Source: Clostridia bacterium (GTDB taxonomy: Bacteria > Bacillota_A > Clostridia > Christensenellales > Aristaeellaceae). From it: a stretch of 28,061 nucleotides of DNA. The stretch is taken from positions 1 through 28,061 of the forward strand of contig JAFQIF010000102.1 of the NCBI GenBank assembly GCA_017397695.1, in the 5' to 3' direction. The position numbers were made by a program, and so were the translations under genes. A model generated the notes under the pieces. The model was given only the letters and a program-made list of their open reading frames with translations, was not told where the DNA came from and did no database searches. Below are positions 1 to 6,705 of the stretch, in pieces (within the stretch, counting starts at the first letter, position 1; the number at the start of each line of letters is the position of its first letter).

Positions 1-99
1 ATCCCGGCGCTTTTATTCTATATTAAAGCAAGCAGGCAGTAATGTCGTCTATCCCGCTTGCCGCATACATTTTTGCACAGTCCCCAATTAATTGTGAAC

Positions 100-123
100 C
101 GGGCGGGCCTTTCGCCCCGCCCG
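100..123 (-). terminator. Weak terminator-like hairpin after the BMP-family gene
   Basis: A perfect 8-bp stem (CGGGCGGG with CCCGCCCG) and 8-base loop lies 21 bases past the stop codon of the leftward BMP-family gene. No run of T follows it on the minus strand, so it is a poor intrinsic terminator and may instead protect the 3' end of the mRNA. No gene is supported in bases 1-99. Confidence 0.45.
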
Positions 124-144
124 CTGCAGTTTGATGAGAATCGA

Positions 145-1230
145 TTAGTCGATGTAGTTGACGACCACGGAAGCGTCGACGGTCGGATACGCGTCGATCG
201 CGTCGGAGACAGCCACAGCACCGGTCTTGATGCCCTCGAGCATCGCGTTGTACTCGTCGAGGGTGAAGGTCTTGAAGTTCCAGGAAGCCTCAGCGGTCGG
301 CAGACCAACATAGTCGCCGGCGCTCAGGTCGAGGGTCTCGATCTTGCCGCCGATGGTCTCCCACTCGCCCGCGAAGAACTTCGCCAGAGCAGCCTCAGTA
401 GCATTCTGCAGCTGCTTCATGGAGGAGGTCACGAACGGGTTATACTCCCAGCCGTTCTCTTCCACGCCCTTGCGGCCAACATAGTTCTGGTCAACGTCAA
501 CGCCGACGACATAGCCCTTGTTGTTCAGAGCAGCCTCAACAGCGGAGGTGTAGATGCCGCCGCCGCAGGCGAAGACGATCTCGGTGCCGGCAGCATACCA
601 GCCGTCCATCTTCGCGGTGATGTTGGCGTCGCCGAAGAACTGGCCGCCGTAGGTGTAGTTGATCTCGATCGCCTTGCCCATCTCAACAGCCGCAGCGTTC
701 GCGCCCTGCACGAAGCCGTAGCCATAGCGCTGCACGGCCGGAACCGCCATGCCGCCCAGGAAGCCCAGCTTGGTGTAGCCATCCTTCACGACAGCGTAGC
801 CGGCCAGATAGCCCGCCTGCTCCTCGCCGAACACAGCGCAGTACAGGTTCGCCAGCGGATCGGTACCCAGGTCGCCCGCGGACACGTCGATCGCGATGAA
901 GTTCACGTCAGGATACATCTCCTGAGCCTGAGCGACAGTCGCGCCAAACAGGTAGCCCGGCAGAACGATGACCTTCGCGCCGTCGGAGACCGCCTGATCG
1001 ATGGAGCCCAGACGCTCGTCGTCAGAGTCGGCAGCCGGCTGATAGTACTGGTAGCTCAGGTTGTTCGCGGTGGCATACGCCTCCACGCCCTGCCAGCAGG
1101 CCTGGTTGAAGGATTCGTCGTCGATGGTGCCCACGTCGGTGACCAGCGCGATCTCGGCGGCATTGGCCGGGACGGCGAAGATCGCCAGCATAGCGACCAG
1201 GACGAGCACCATGGAAAGAAGCTTCTTCAT
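145..1230 (-). CDS. BMP-family ABC transporter substrate-binding protein (nucleoside/purine type)
   Basis: The 361-residue product resembles the BMP/PnrA/Med family, periplasmic-type binding proteins that deliver nucleosides to an ABC importer. Residues 1-23 form a signal peptide (MKKLLSMVL, hydrophobic core, then VPANA before AEIALVTD). The mature start with IALVTDVGTIDDESFNQ is the family's typical first strand and ligand loop, and the GGMAVPAVQRYGYGF and FACGGGIY segments also fit. The start was chosen because GGAGG lies 8 bases upstream; an earlier in-frame ATG at 1251 has no such site. Oddly, the signal peptide has no lipobox cysteine, whereas Gram-positive members are normally lipoproteins. 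No permease or ATPase gene is next to it: the upstream neighbour is a separate YitT gene and the downstream side leaves the window. Nucleoside specificity is inferred from the family only. Confidence 0.88.
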   Translation of the reverse strand: MKKLLSMVLVLVAMLAIFAVPANAAEIALVTDVGTIDDESFNQACWQGVEAYATANNLSYQYYQPAADSDDERLGSIDQAVSDGAKVIVLPGYLFGATVAQAQEMYPDVNFIAIDVSAGDLGTDPLANLYCAVFGEEQAGYLAGYAVVKDGYTKLGFLGGMAVPAVQRYGYGFVQGANAAAVEMGKAIEINYTYGGQFFGDANITAKMDGWYAAGTEIVFACGGGIYTSAVEAALNNKGYVVGVDVDQNYVGRKGVEENGWEYNPFVTSSMKQLQNATEAALAKFFAGEWETIGGKIETLDLSAGDYVGLPTAEASWNFKTFTLDEYNAMLEGIKTGAVAVSDAIDAYPTVDASVVVNYID

Positions 1231-1257
1231 GTTACATTCCTCCTGTTTCAATCTTTG

Positions 1258-1273
1258 TGTGCCTCATGGCACA
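1258..1273 (-). promoter_or_regulatory. Inverted repeat in the BMP-gene leader
   Basis: A palindrome, TGTGCC and GGCACA around a 4-base centre, lies between the predicted transcription start (about 1278) and the Shine-Dalgarno site. Its position suits a repressor operator or a short 5' stabilising hairpin. No regulator can be named. Confidence 0.35.
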
Positions 1274-1284
1274 ACGTCAACTGT

Positions 1285-1313
1285 ATTATAACATTGCAGA
1301 AAGCCATTTGCAA
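1285..1313 (-). promoter_or_regulatory. SigA-type promoter of the BMP-family gene
   Basis: On the minus strand TTGCAA (1308-1313) and TATAAT (1285-1290) are separated by exactly 17 bp. Transcription would start near 1278 and give a leader of about 48 bases, so this gene is transcribed separately from the YitT gene upstream. Confidence 0.75.
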
Positions 1314-1334
1314 ACAGTATCTTCCCGTTTTTGC

Positions 1335-2213
1335 TTATTGCGCGCCATGTATGCCGGTAAATCCCTCGCCCAGCGCCTCATGCACGTCGCATACGGTTAC
1401 AAATGCGTGCGGATCAATTTCCGCCACGATCTTTTTCAGACGCGGTGCCTCCGTACGCGATAGGATACAGATCAGCGTGCCCACCGGCTTGCCGGAGTAT
1501 GTGCCTTCCGCCATCAGCCGTGTACAGCCGCGGTCGATGTCCTGATGAATACGGCTGACAATTTCTTCTGAATGATTGGAGATGATCATGAACTGCATTG
1601 CCGTATTGAATCCCTTGATAACCATATCCATCGCCTTGGAACTGACATACAGCGATATCAGCGCCCACAGTCCCGCCTCCACGCCAAAGCGCATCGCCGC
1701 CACGAGCACAACCGCCGCATCAATGGCAAACAAAATCGCCGCAATCGAGACAAAGCCCATGTGATTGTGAATCATCTGCGCTGCCATATCCGTGCCGCCC
1801 GTCGTCGCGCCCGCGCGCACAACCATGCCAAGGCCCACACCCATCAGCACGCCGCCGAATACGGACGCAAGCATCACGTTGCCTGCCGCGTCGCTCTGCG
1901 GAATCAGATCGATAAACACCGAGAGGAGCGTCATGGCGATAAACGAACGCGCCGCGAATCGCCAGCCCACCGTTCTCCAGCTCAGCAGAAACAGCGGAAT
2001 GTTGAGCGCAAAGCTCAGCGTACCCACGGTCAGCGGCAGTATGCTCGCCAGCACCGTAGAGATGCCCGAAATGCCGCCCGGCGCAAGATCATAAGGCAGA
2101 AAAAACTTTGCAAACGCGCAGCCGGCCAGAAATGTGCCCAGCACAATCATCGCGTAGTCGGTTGCGATCTGCCTGCTCTCTTTGGCATAGTTGATTTCCC
2201 TGAGTTTCTGCAT
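1335..2213 (-). CDS. YitT family membrane protein (DUF161 plus DUF2179)
   Basis: The 292-residue protein has the family's two-part layout. About five hydrophobic segments fill residues 15-175, including the signature stretch LAPGGISGIS and GATTGGTDMAAQ. A cytoplasmic C-terminal DUF2179 domain of about 80 residues follows (GFNTAMQFMIISNHSEEI, then GTYSGKPVGTLICILSR). YitT proteins sit in the inner membrane and their transport substrate or role is unsettled. The start ATG at 2213 has a purine-rich AGAGAGAG site. An in-frame extension to 2432 was rejected because it reads into mazF and is rich in Arg and Gly, unlike the family. Length matches the usual 280-295 residues. It follows the mazF terminator and is probably a separate unit. 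Confidence 0.93.
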   Translation of the reverse strand: MQKLREINYAKESRQIATDYAMIVLGTFLAGCAFAKFFLPYDLAPGGISGISTVLASILPLTVGTLSFALNIPLFLLSWRTVGWRFAARSFIAMTLLSVFIDLIPQSDAAGNVMLASVFGGVLMGVGLGMVVRAGATTGGTDMAAQMIHNHMGFVSIAAILFAIDAAVVLVAAMRFGVEAGLWALISLYVSSKAMDMVIKGFNTAMQFMIISNHSEEIVSRIHQDIDRGCTRLMAEGTYSGKPVGTLICILSRTEAPRLKKIVAEIDPHAFVTVCDVHEALGEGFTGIHGAQ

Positions 2214-2265
2214 GATTCTCTCTCTTTCTGTGTCCGGCCTTCCTTGGCCTGTCCGTCGTCGGCTC

Positions 2266-2292
2266 AAAAAGAAGCAGGGATATTCTCCCCGC
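2266..2292 (-). terminator. Intrinsic terminator after mazF
   Basis: On the minus strand a 7-bp stem (GCGGGGA with TCCCTGC, one G-U pair, 5-base loop) is followed by TTCTTTTT. It closes the birA-acpS-nnr-mazF operon upstream of the YitT gene. Confidence 0.65.
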
Positions 2293-2308
2293 CTCTGTTC
2301 TGTTGAAT

Positions 2309-2659
2309 TCATTGCATCAGAATACCCATAGCCGCCGCCAGCGCACGATCCACCCGCTTGAGCGACAGCCCCTCGACATGCCCTGCCTTCGCGCGCAGCC
2401 GCCGCTTTTCCAGCGTGCGGATCTGTTCGCACAGCACCAGCGAATCACGCTCAAGCCCGCTCTCCTTTGCTGCGATCCACACATGTGTGGGCAAATCGTT
2501 CTTATTGAGCTTCGACGTCATCGCCGCGCAGATCACCGTCGGCGAAAAGCGATTCCCTCGGTCGTTCTGCACGATGATCACCGGCCGCACGCCGCCCTGT
2601 TCGCTGCCGATTACGGGATCCAGATCTGCAATAAAAATATCGCCTCGTATTACCTCCAT
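2309..2659 (-). CDS. mazF: MazF/NdoA-type mRNA interferase (PemK family toxin)
   Basis: The 116-residue protein is a near full-length match to the Bacillus NdoA type, a sequence-specific endoribonuclease that cuts mRNA at short sites. The hallmark segments are present in order: RGDIFIADL at the N-terminus, GSEQGGVRPVIIVQND with the catalytic-core arginine, GNRFSPTVI, LPTHVWI, and ERDSLVLCEQIRTLEKRRL. The ATG at 2659 gives the family length; a TTG seven codons earlier is possible. It lies 45 bases after nnr and ends the operon. Normally an antitoxin gene (mazE/ndoAI, often with alr) comes directly before mazF. Here the 45-base gap is too short for one, so it is an orphan toxin gene at this locus unless the antitoxin is elsewhere. 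Confidence 0.93.
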   Translation of the reverse strand: MEVIRGDIFIADLDPVIGSEQGGVRPVIIVQNDRGNRFSPTVICAAMTSKLNKNDLPTHVWIAAKESGLERDSLVLCEQIRTLEKRRLRAKAGHVEGLSLKRVDRALAAAMGILMQ

Positions 2660-2704
2660 GCTCTCACAACCCGATTTCAAGTCATGGAGCTTTTCCCTGC
2701 CGCT

Positions 2705-4192
2705 TTATTCTATGCGCAATCTGTCACACACGTCCCATGCGGTCACGGCCCGGCTGCCAAGCGCCTTGTCCGCCGCTTCGCCCGCGAGGCCATGATAGTA
2801 TGCGCCCACGCGCGCTGCGTCCATGGGCGTCATACCCTGCGCCATCAGCGCCGCCACCACGCCGGTGAGCACGTCGCCGCATCCGCCCGTGCCCATCGCA
2901 TCGCAGCCGGTCATATTCATCGTCACATCCTCGCCGCGCGCAATCACTGTCGTCGCGCCCTTGAGCAGCACGCAGCAGTTCATATCCTGCGCCAGCTGCT
3001 GGGCGTATTCCACAGGCGAAGCGAGGATCTCCTCCGTCGATACGCCGCAAAGGCGCGCCATTTCGCCCGGATGCGGTGTGAGCACCGTATTTGCGCCGAC
3101 CTTTCCCTTATGCGCTGCCAGCAGGTTCAGCGCGTCCGCATCGACAACCTTGGGAATATCGCCCGCAATCAGCTGTGCAATAGCACGCCATGTTCCCTCT
3201 TCCTGCCCAAGTCCCGGGCCGATCGCCAGCGCTTGCTTGCCCTGCGCCAGATTATACAGCGCCATGGACGCGCCTGCATCCAGCGCCGCTCCGCCGCATA
3301 CCACCTTGGCCATCGCGCATGGCACAAGCGTCTGCATCGGGATTCTCACCGGCGCACAGCATGCCGCCGTCACCAGGCCTGCGCCGCCGCGCAGCGCCGA
3401 TTGCGCAGCCAGGCAGGCCGCTCCCGTCATTCCCTCGCTGCCGGCTACCAGCAGCACATGGCCGAACGTCCCCTTGTGAGCGTCCCTTGCGCGCGTGGGC
3501 AGCAGCGCCGCTGCATCCGCATCTTCCAGCACGTCCATCCCCTGCGCGCCGTCCCATTCCGGCAGAATACCGATATCCGCAACCGTCAGTTTGCCCGAAA
3601 GCGCACGGCCCGGAAAAAGCATATGCCCATGCTTCGCTCTATGAAAGGCCACCGTCGCGCTCGCGCGCACAGCCTCGCCAAGCACACGGCCTGTCGCGCC
3701 GTCCACGCCGGAGGGGATATCCACCGCCACAACCGGCAGGCCGCTCCCGTTCATGCGCTGCACAGCCGACAGCGCCGTTCCCTCCAGCTCACGCGAAAGC
3801 CCCGTACCAAAAAGCGCATCGACGATCGCTGTGCAGTCCGCCTGAATCTCCGGCGCTTCGCCGTAGAGGATCGTCATGTTCGCGCCGCAGACATTGAGCA
3901 GGCACGCATTAGCGCCCGCATCGCCCTTCATACGCGACGGACTGCTCATCAGCCACACATCCGCTTTGCCGCCGCGCTGCATCCAGATGCGTGCCGTCGC
4001 GCAGCCGTCTCCGCCGTTATTGCCGCCTCCGCACACAAACAGTACCCGGCTGCCCTTTCTTGCATAGCGCTCCAGGCAGTCCACAACGGCCTGCGCCGCA
4101 TGCTCCATCAGCAGCATCGACGGATATCCCGTTCCATCCAGAAACGCGCGCTCCATCTCCTGCATGTCCTGCGGGGATATTGTATGCAGCAT
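2705..4192 (-). CDS. nnr: Bifunctional NAD(P)H-hydrate epimerase / ADP-dependent dehydratase
   Basis: The 495-residue enzyme repairs hydrated NAD(P)H. The N-terminal YjeF_N domain (about 1-210) epimerises R-NAD(P)HX to the S form; the C-terminal carbohydrate-kinase-fold domain (about 225-490) dehydrates S-NAD(P)HX using ADP. Visible motifs are GGGNNGGDG at 55-63, IVDALFGTGLSREL near 123-136, VVAVDIPSGVDG near 154-165, the kinase-fold segment AGSEGMTGAACLAAQSALRG near 250, TPHPGEMARL near 372, and GTGGCGDVLTG at 434-444. The start was chosen for its AAGGAGG site; an ATG six codons earlier lacks one. The gene follows acpS across a 168-base gap containing hairpin element copy B directly before its Shine-Dalgarno site. 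Fusion of both domains is the usual bacterial form, and acpS-nnr is a common Firmicutes neighbourhood. Confidence 0.95.
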   Translation of the reverse strand: MLHTISPQDMQEMERAFLDGTGYPSMLLMEHAAQAVVDCLERYARKGSRVLFVCGGGNNGGDGCATARIWMQRGGKADVWLMSSPSRMKGDAGANACLLNVCGANMTILYGEAPEIQADCTAIVDALFGTGLSRELEGTALSAVQRMNGSGLPVVAVDIPSGVDGATGRVLGEAVRASATVAFHRAKHGHMLFPGRALSGKLTVADIGILPEWDGAQGMDVLEDADAAALLPTRARDAHKGTFGHVLLVAGSEGMTGAACLAAQSALRGGAGLVTAACCAPVRIPMQTLVPCAMAKVVCGGAALDAGASMALYNLAQGKQALAIGPGLGQEEGTWRAIAQLIAGDIPKVVDADALNLLAAHKGKVGANTVLTPHPGEMARLCGVSTEEILASPVEYAQQLAQDMNCCVLLKGATTVIARGEDVTMNMTGCDAMGTGGCGDVLTGVVAALMAQGMTPMDAARVGAYYHGLAGEAADKALGSRAVTAWDVCDRLRIE

Positions 4193-4220
4193 AAGCAACC
4201 TCCTTTGCAATGGGAAACGC

Positions 4221-4326
4221 TTGGGGCTGCCGCCCCAAACCCTGCTTGAGGGATTTCATCCCTCAAACTCCCTTCTTCGCTTCGCGCCTGCTTCAGGCAG
4301 CTATATCATGGCAAACTTCGTTTGCC
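4221..4326 (-). repeat. Multi-hairpin 5' element, copy B (upstream of nnr)
   Basis: Read on the minus strand it holds four palindromes in a fixed order: GGCAAACGAAGTTTGCC, then ATGATATAGC, a GCCTG/CAGGC hairpin, the spacer GCGAAGCGAAGAAGGG, the 8-bp hairpin TTGAGGGA/TCCCTCAA, the spacer GCAGGGT, and TTGGGGC/GCCCCAA. The last hairpin ends 17 bases before the AAGGAGG of nnr. It is the most complete copy and shares the order and much of the sequence of copies A, C, D and E. Confidence 0.8.
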
Positions 4327-4360
4327 AGCAGAATCGTAAAAGAGTCCTGCAAATAGATGA

Positions 4361-4741
4361 TTATCCTTCAATCACCGCAAACGCCATCGCCATATCGCCC
4401 TCGTGCGTCAGCGATAAATGCACCCGCCTGCCGCCGAGTTCCTCCATCCGTACCTGCGCCGCTCCATACAGCACAATTCCCGGCTTGCCCGCATGATCGT
4501 GTGTCACCCCGATCGTCCAGGGCATGATTCCTCGAATAAAGCCCGTGCCCAACGCCTTAGAAACAGCTTCTTTCGCAGCAAACATCGCCGCCGCGCTCTG
4601 CGCACGGGCGTTTTCCTTTTTCTCCAGATAAGCGCGCTCATCCTCAAGGAATACACGCTCGTAAAAATGCGCCCGCTCAATCGCCTTTTCCATTCGCGAT
4701 ACAGCGCACATATCCGTGCCGATTCCGATGATCTCAGACAT
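4361..4741 (-). CDS. acpS: Holo-[acyl-carrier-protein] synthase
   Basis: The 126-residue enzyme transfers 4'-phosphopantetheine from coenzyme A to a serine of apo-ACP, activating it for fatty-acid synthesis in the cytoplasm. The N-terminal IIGIGTDMCAVSRME motif carries the metal-binding Asp10. FAAKEAVSKALGTG carries Glu58 and Lys62, and the C-terminal VHLSLTHEGDMAMAFAVIE is the usual closing strand. Length is typical for AcpS trimers. The ATG at 4741 overlaps the last 8 bases of birA, and GGGGGAT inside birA serves as its Shine-Dalgarno site, so the two genes are probably translationally coupled. An ORF extension to 4870 only reads through birA in another frame. Confidence 0.96.
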   Translation of the reverse strand: MSEIIGIGTDMCAVSRMEKAIERAHFYERVFLEDERAYLEKKENARAQSAAAMFAAKEAVSKALGTGFIRGIMPWTIGVTHDHAGKPGIVLYGAAQVRMEELGGRRVHLSLTHEGDMAMAFAVIEG

Positions 4742-5516
4742 AACCCATAATCCCCCGAACAGACACATCTGCAGCCAGCACCTCGCGCACCTGTCCGTCC
4801 TCGTCTGCGCATACCAGCAGCGAACCGCTCTGCGTGATTCCCTGTGCCGTGCCGGTGTATGCCCCGTCAAGGCCGATCACCTGCACCCGCCGTCCGATCG
4901 TCGCCGAACGCTGTCTGTACTGCGTCATCATCTCGTCCTGGGCAAGCGCAGCCGCCCACTCAAATTCCTGCAGGAAAGCGCGCACAATCGCCGCGCGGCT
5001 GACACGCCTTCCCGCCATCAGATCCAGAGAAGCGGCCGTGTGCGCAATTTCTTCATCAAATTGCACCTGATGCACGTTAATGCCCACACCCGCCACGATG
5101 CTGTTTACCTTTTCTGCCGTCGCGTCCATCTCCAGCAGCATTCCGCAAACCTTTCTGCCCGAAATCACAATGTCGTTGGGCCACTTGATCCGCGCATCCA
5201 GTCCTGTTTCCCGGCTGATCGCATTCGCCGTCGCCAGCGCCGTTGCCAGCGAGAGTTTCGCCACCTGTGAGGGATGCATGTCCGTCCGTACAATCAGCGA
5301 CATGAACACACCGTCGCCCCTGGGCGATATCCAGCCACGTCCGCGTCTGCCGCGTCCAGCGCTCTGCGTATCCGCGATCACCAGCGTGCCATGCTTTGCG
5401 CCCTCGCGCGCCAGCATACGCGCCTGCTTATTCGTGGAGTCCGTTTCATCCAGACATACTATTTCGCAGCCTGCCCACTGCGTGTCAAGACCAGCCCGAA
5501 TCTTTTCCTTGGTCAC
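4734..5516 (-). CDS. birA: Biotin-[acetyl-CoA-carboxylase] ligase (group I, no repressor domain)
   Basis: The 260-residue enzyme makes biotinyl-AMP and attaches biotin to the carrier lysine of biotin-dependent carboxylases. The catalytic domain begins within the first 20 residues (CLDETDSTNKQAR). It contains the biotinyl-AMP loop GRGRRGRGW at 54-62, the KWPND motif at 111-115 and GVGINVHQ; an SH3-like C-terminal domain lies near 210-260. There is no N-terminal winged-helix domain, so it should not act as a biotin-operon repressor. The start is a GTG at 5516 with AAGGAGG seven bases upstream; an in-frame ATG at 5555 falls inside hairpin element A and has no such site. It is the first gene of the birA-acpS-nnr-mazF operon. 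Confidence 0.94.
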   Translation of the reverse strand: MTKEKIRAGLDTQWAGCEIVCLDETDSTNKQARMLAREGAKHGTLVIADTQSAGRGRRGRGWISPRGDGVFMSLIVRTDMHPSQVAKLSLATALATANAISRETGLDARIKWPNDIVISGRKVCGMLLEMDATAEKVNSIVAGVGINVHQVQFDEEIAHTAASLDLMAGRRVSRAAIVRAFLQEFEWAAALAQDEMMTQYRQRSATIGRRVQVIGLDGAYTGTAQGITQSGSLLVCADEDGQVREVLAADVSVRGIMGYV

Positions 5517-5530
5517 AGACTGCACCTCCT

Positions 5531-5620
5531 TGTGGGCTACCGCCCACACCTGCACGGGAACGCCGTCCCCGTACCCCTGGCAGGGACATCATCCCTGCAC
5601 CCTTCTTCGCTTCGCGATTG
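5531..5620 (-). repeat. Multi-hairpin 5' element, copy A (leader of the birA operon)
   Basis: On the minus strand it reads GCGAAGCGAAGAAGGG, the 7-bp hairpin GCAGGGA/TCCCTGC, CAGGGGTACGGGGACGG with the partner GTTCCC, and a last 7-bp hairpin TGTGGGC/GCCCACA that abuts the AAGGAGG of birA. The GGCAAAC palindrome seen in copies B, C and E is missing, its place being taken by the birA promoter. It is therefore transcribed as part of the leader. Confidence 0.75.
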
Positions 5621-5627
5621 TTTGAAG

Positions 5628-5655
5628 ATTATACAACTGATTTATATTGTAGCAA
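5628..5655 (-). promoter_or_regulatory. Promoter of the birA operon
   Basis: On the minus strand TTGCTA (5650-5655) and TATAAT (5628-5633) are separated by 16 bp. It is divergent from the moxR promoter. The leader to the GTG start would be about 105 bases and is filled by hairpin element A. Confidence 0.65.
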
Positions 5656-5691
5656 AAAAGCATGCTGCTTGCAAGGCGCTCCCGCGCGTCC

Positions 5692-5720
5692 TTGCCAAAT
5701 CCCCATCCATCCATTATAAT
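5692..5720 (+). promoter_or_regulatory. SigA-type promoter of the moxR operon
   Basis: TTGCCA (5692-5697) and TATAAT (5715-5720) are separated by 17 bp, giving a start near 5727 and a leader of about 34 bases. Confidence 0.78.
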
Positions 5721-5760
5721 GAAGCCAAGTTTGGTTATCCTAGGACCAAAGGAGAACAAT

Positions 5761-6705
5761 ATGCAGCATTCAAACGCCATTCTCTCTGCGCTCAAGCAGA
5801 ATATTGCCAAGGTTGTCGTCGGCAAGGAGGACGTCGTCGAGCTTCTGCTCACCGCGCTCCTGTGCGAGGGACATATCCTTATCGAGGATGTTCCCGGCGT
5901 GGGCAAAACCACGCTGTGCTCCGCGCTCGCCCGCTCCCTCTCCTGCTCGTTCAAGCGCATTCAGTTCACGCCGGATATCACCCCGTCCGACATCACCGGC
6001 TATACCGTCCCCAGCATGACGGGCGAAATGCAGTACCGCCCCGGCGCGATCATGTCCCAGATCGTTCTGGCTGACGAGATCAACCGTACCTCGCCCAAGA
6101 CCCAGAGCGCGCTGCTTGAGGTCATGGAGGAGCGCCAGGTCACGGTCGATGGTGTCACCTATCCGCTCTCCAGGCCCTTCATGGTGCTCGCCACGCAGAA
6201 TCCGGTCGACTTCGTGGGTACCTATCCCCTGCCCGAAGCCCAGATGGACCGTTTCTTCATGCGCATCTCCATCGGCTATCCGAGCGTCGAGGATGAAATG
6301 GACATCCTTGCCCGTTACTGCGGCGCATCTGCTCCTATGCAGAGCATCAGTGCGGTCTGTTCCTCCGAGGATGTCCTCGCCATGCAGCAGCAGGTAAAGA
6401 ATACCTACGCCTCACCGGAGGTACGCGCCTATATCGCTTCCATCTGCGCGGCCACGCGCAATTCGCCCTATCTTACGCTCGGCGCCAGTACCCGCGCAGC
6501 CATCGCGCTCGTGCGCGCCAGTCAGGGCAACGCACTGCTGTGCAGCCGCGATTATATCATTCCCGAGGACGTGCAGCGCATGGCCGCGCCCGTGCTCTGC
6601 CATCGCTTCGTTCTCTCCGCCGATGCGCGCATGCGCGGCTATACCGAGCAGCAGGTGCTTGCCGAAATCATGAACGGCGTTCGCGTCCCCGTGAGGCTCA
6701 AATGA
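5761..6705 (+). CDS. MoxR-family AAA+ ATPase
   Basis: The 314-residue protein is a MoxR-type AAA+ ATPase, a family of cytoplasmic chaperones thought to mature or regulate partners encoded alongside. It has Walker A (DVPGVGKTT, near 43-51), Walker B (LADEINRT, 103-110), sensor 1 (ATQNP, 144-148) and the family stretch GTYPLPEAQMDRFFMRI. The start is set by AAAGGAG six bases upstream. The stop overlaps the next start as ATGA, so moxR and the DUF58 gene are probably translationally coupled. The moxR-DUF58-transglutaminase order is a widespread conserved operon of the MRP type; the exact substrate is not known. Confidence 0.95.
   Translation: MQHSNAILSALKQNIAKVVVGKEDVVELLLTALLCEGHILIEDVPGVGKTTLCSALARSLSCSFKRIQFTPDITPSDITGYTVPSMTGEMQYRPGAIMSQIVLADEINRTSPKTQSALLEVMEERQVTVDGVTYPLSRPFMVLATQNPVDFVGTYPLPEAQMDRFFMRISIGYPSVEDEMDILARYCGASAPMQSISAVCSSEDVLAMQQQVKNTYASPEVRAYIASICAATRNSPYLTLGASTRAAIALVRASQGNALLCSRDYIIPEDVQRMAAPVLCHRFVLSADARMRGYTEQQVLAEIMNGVRVPVRLK

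Noticed and set aside
58..1545. Long rightward ORF opposite the BMP and YitT genes
   Set aside because: It is the complement of two well-recognised genes, has no family resemblance and no fitting promoter or Shine-Dalgarno site.
2303..4249. 648-codon rightward ORF opposite nnr and mazF
   Set aside because: Arg/His/Ala-rich shadow of GC-rich coding sequence on the other strand; nnr and mazF are unambiguous.
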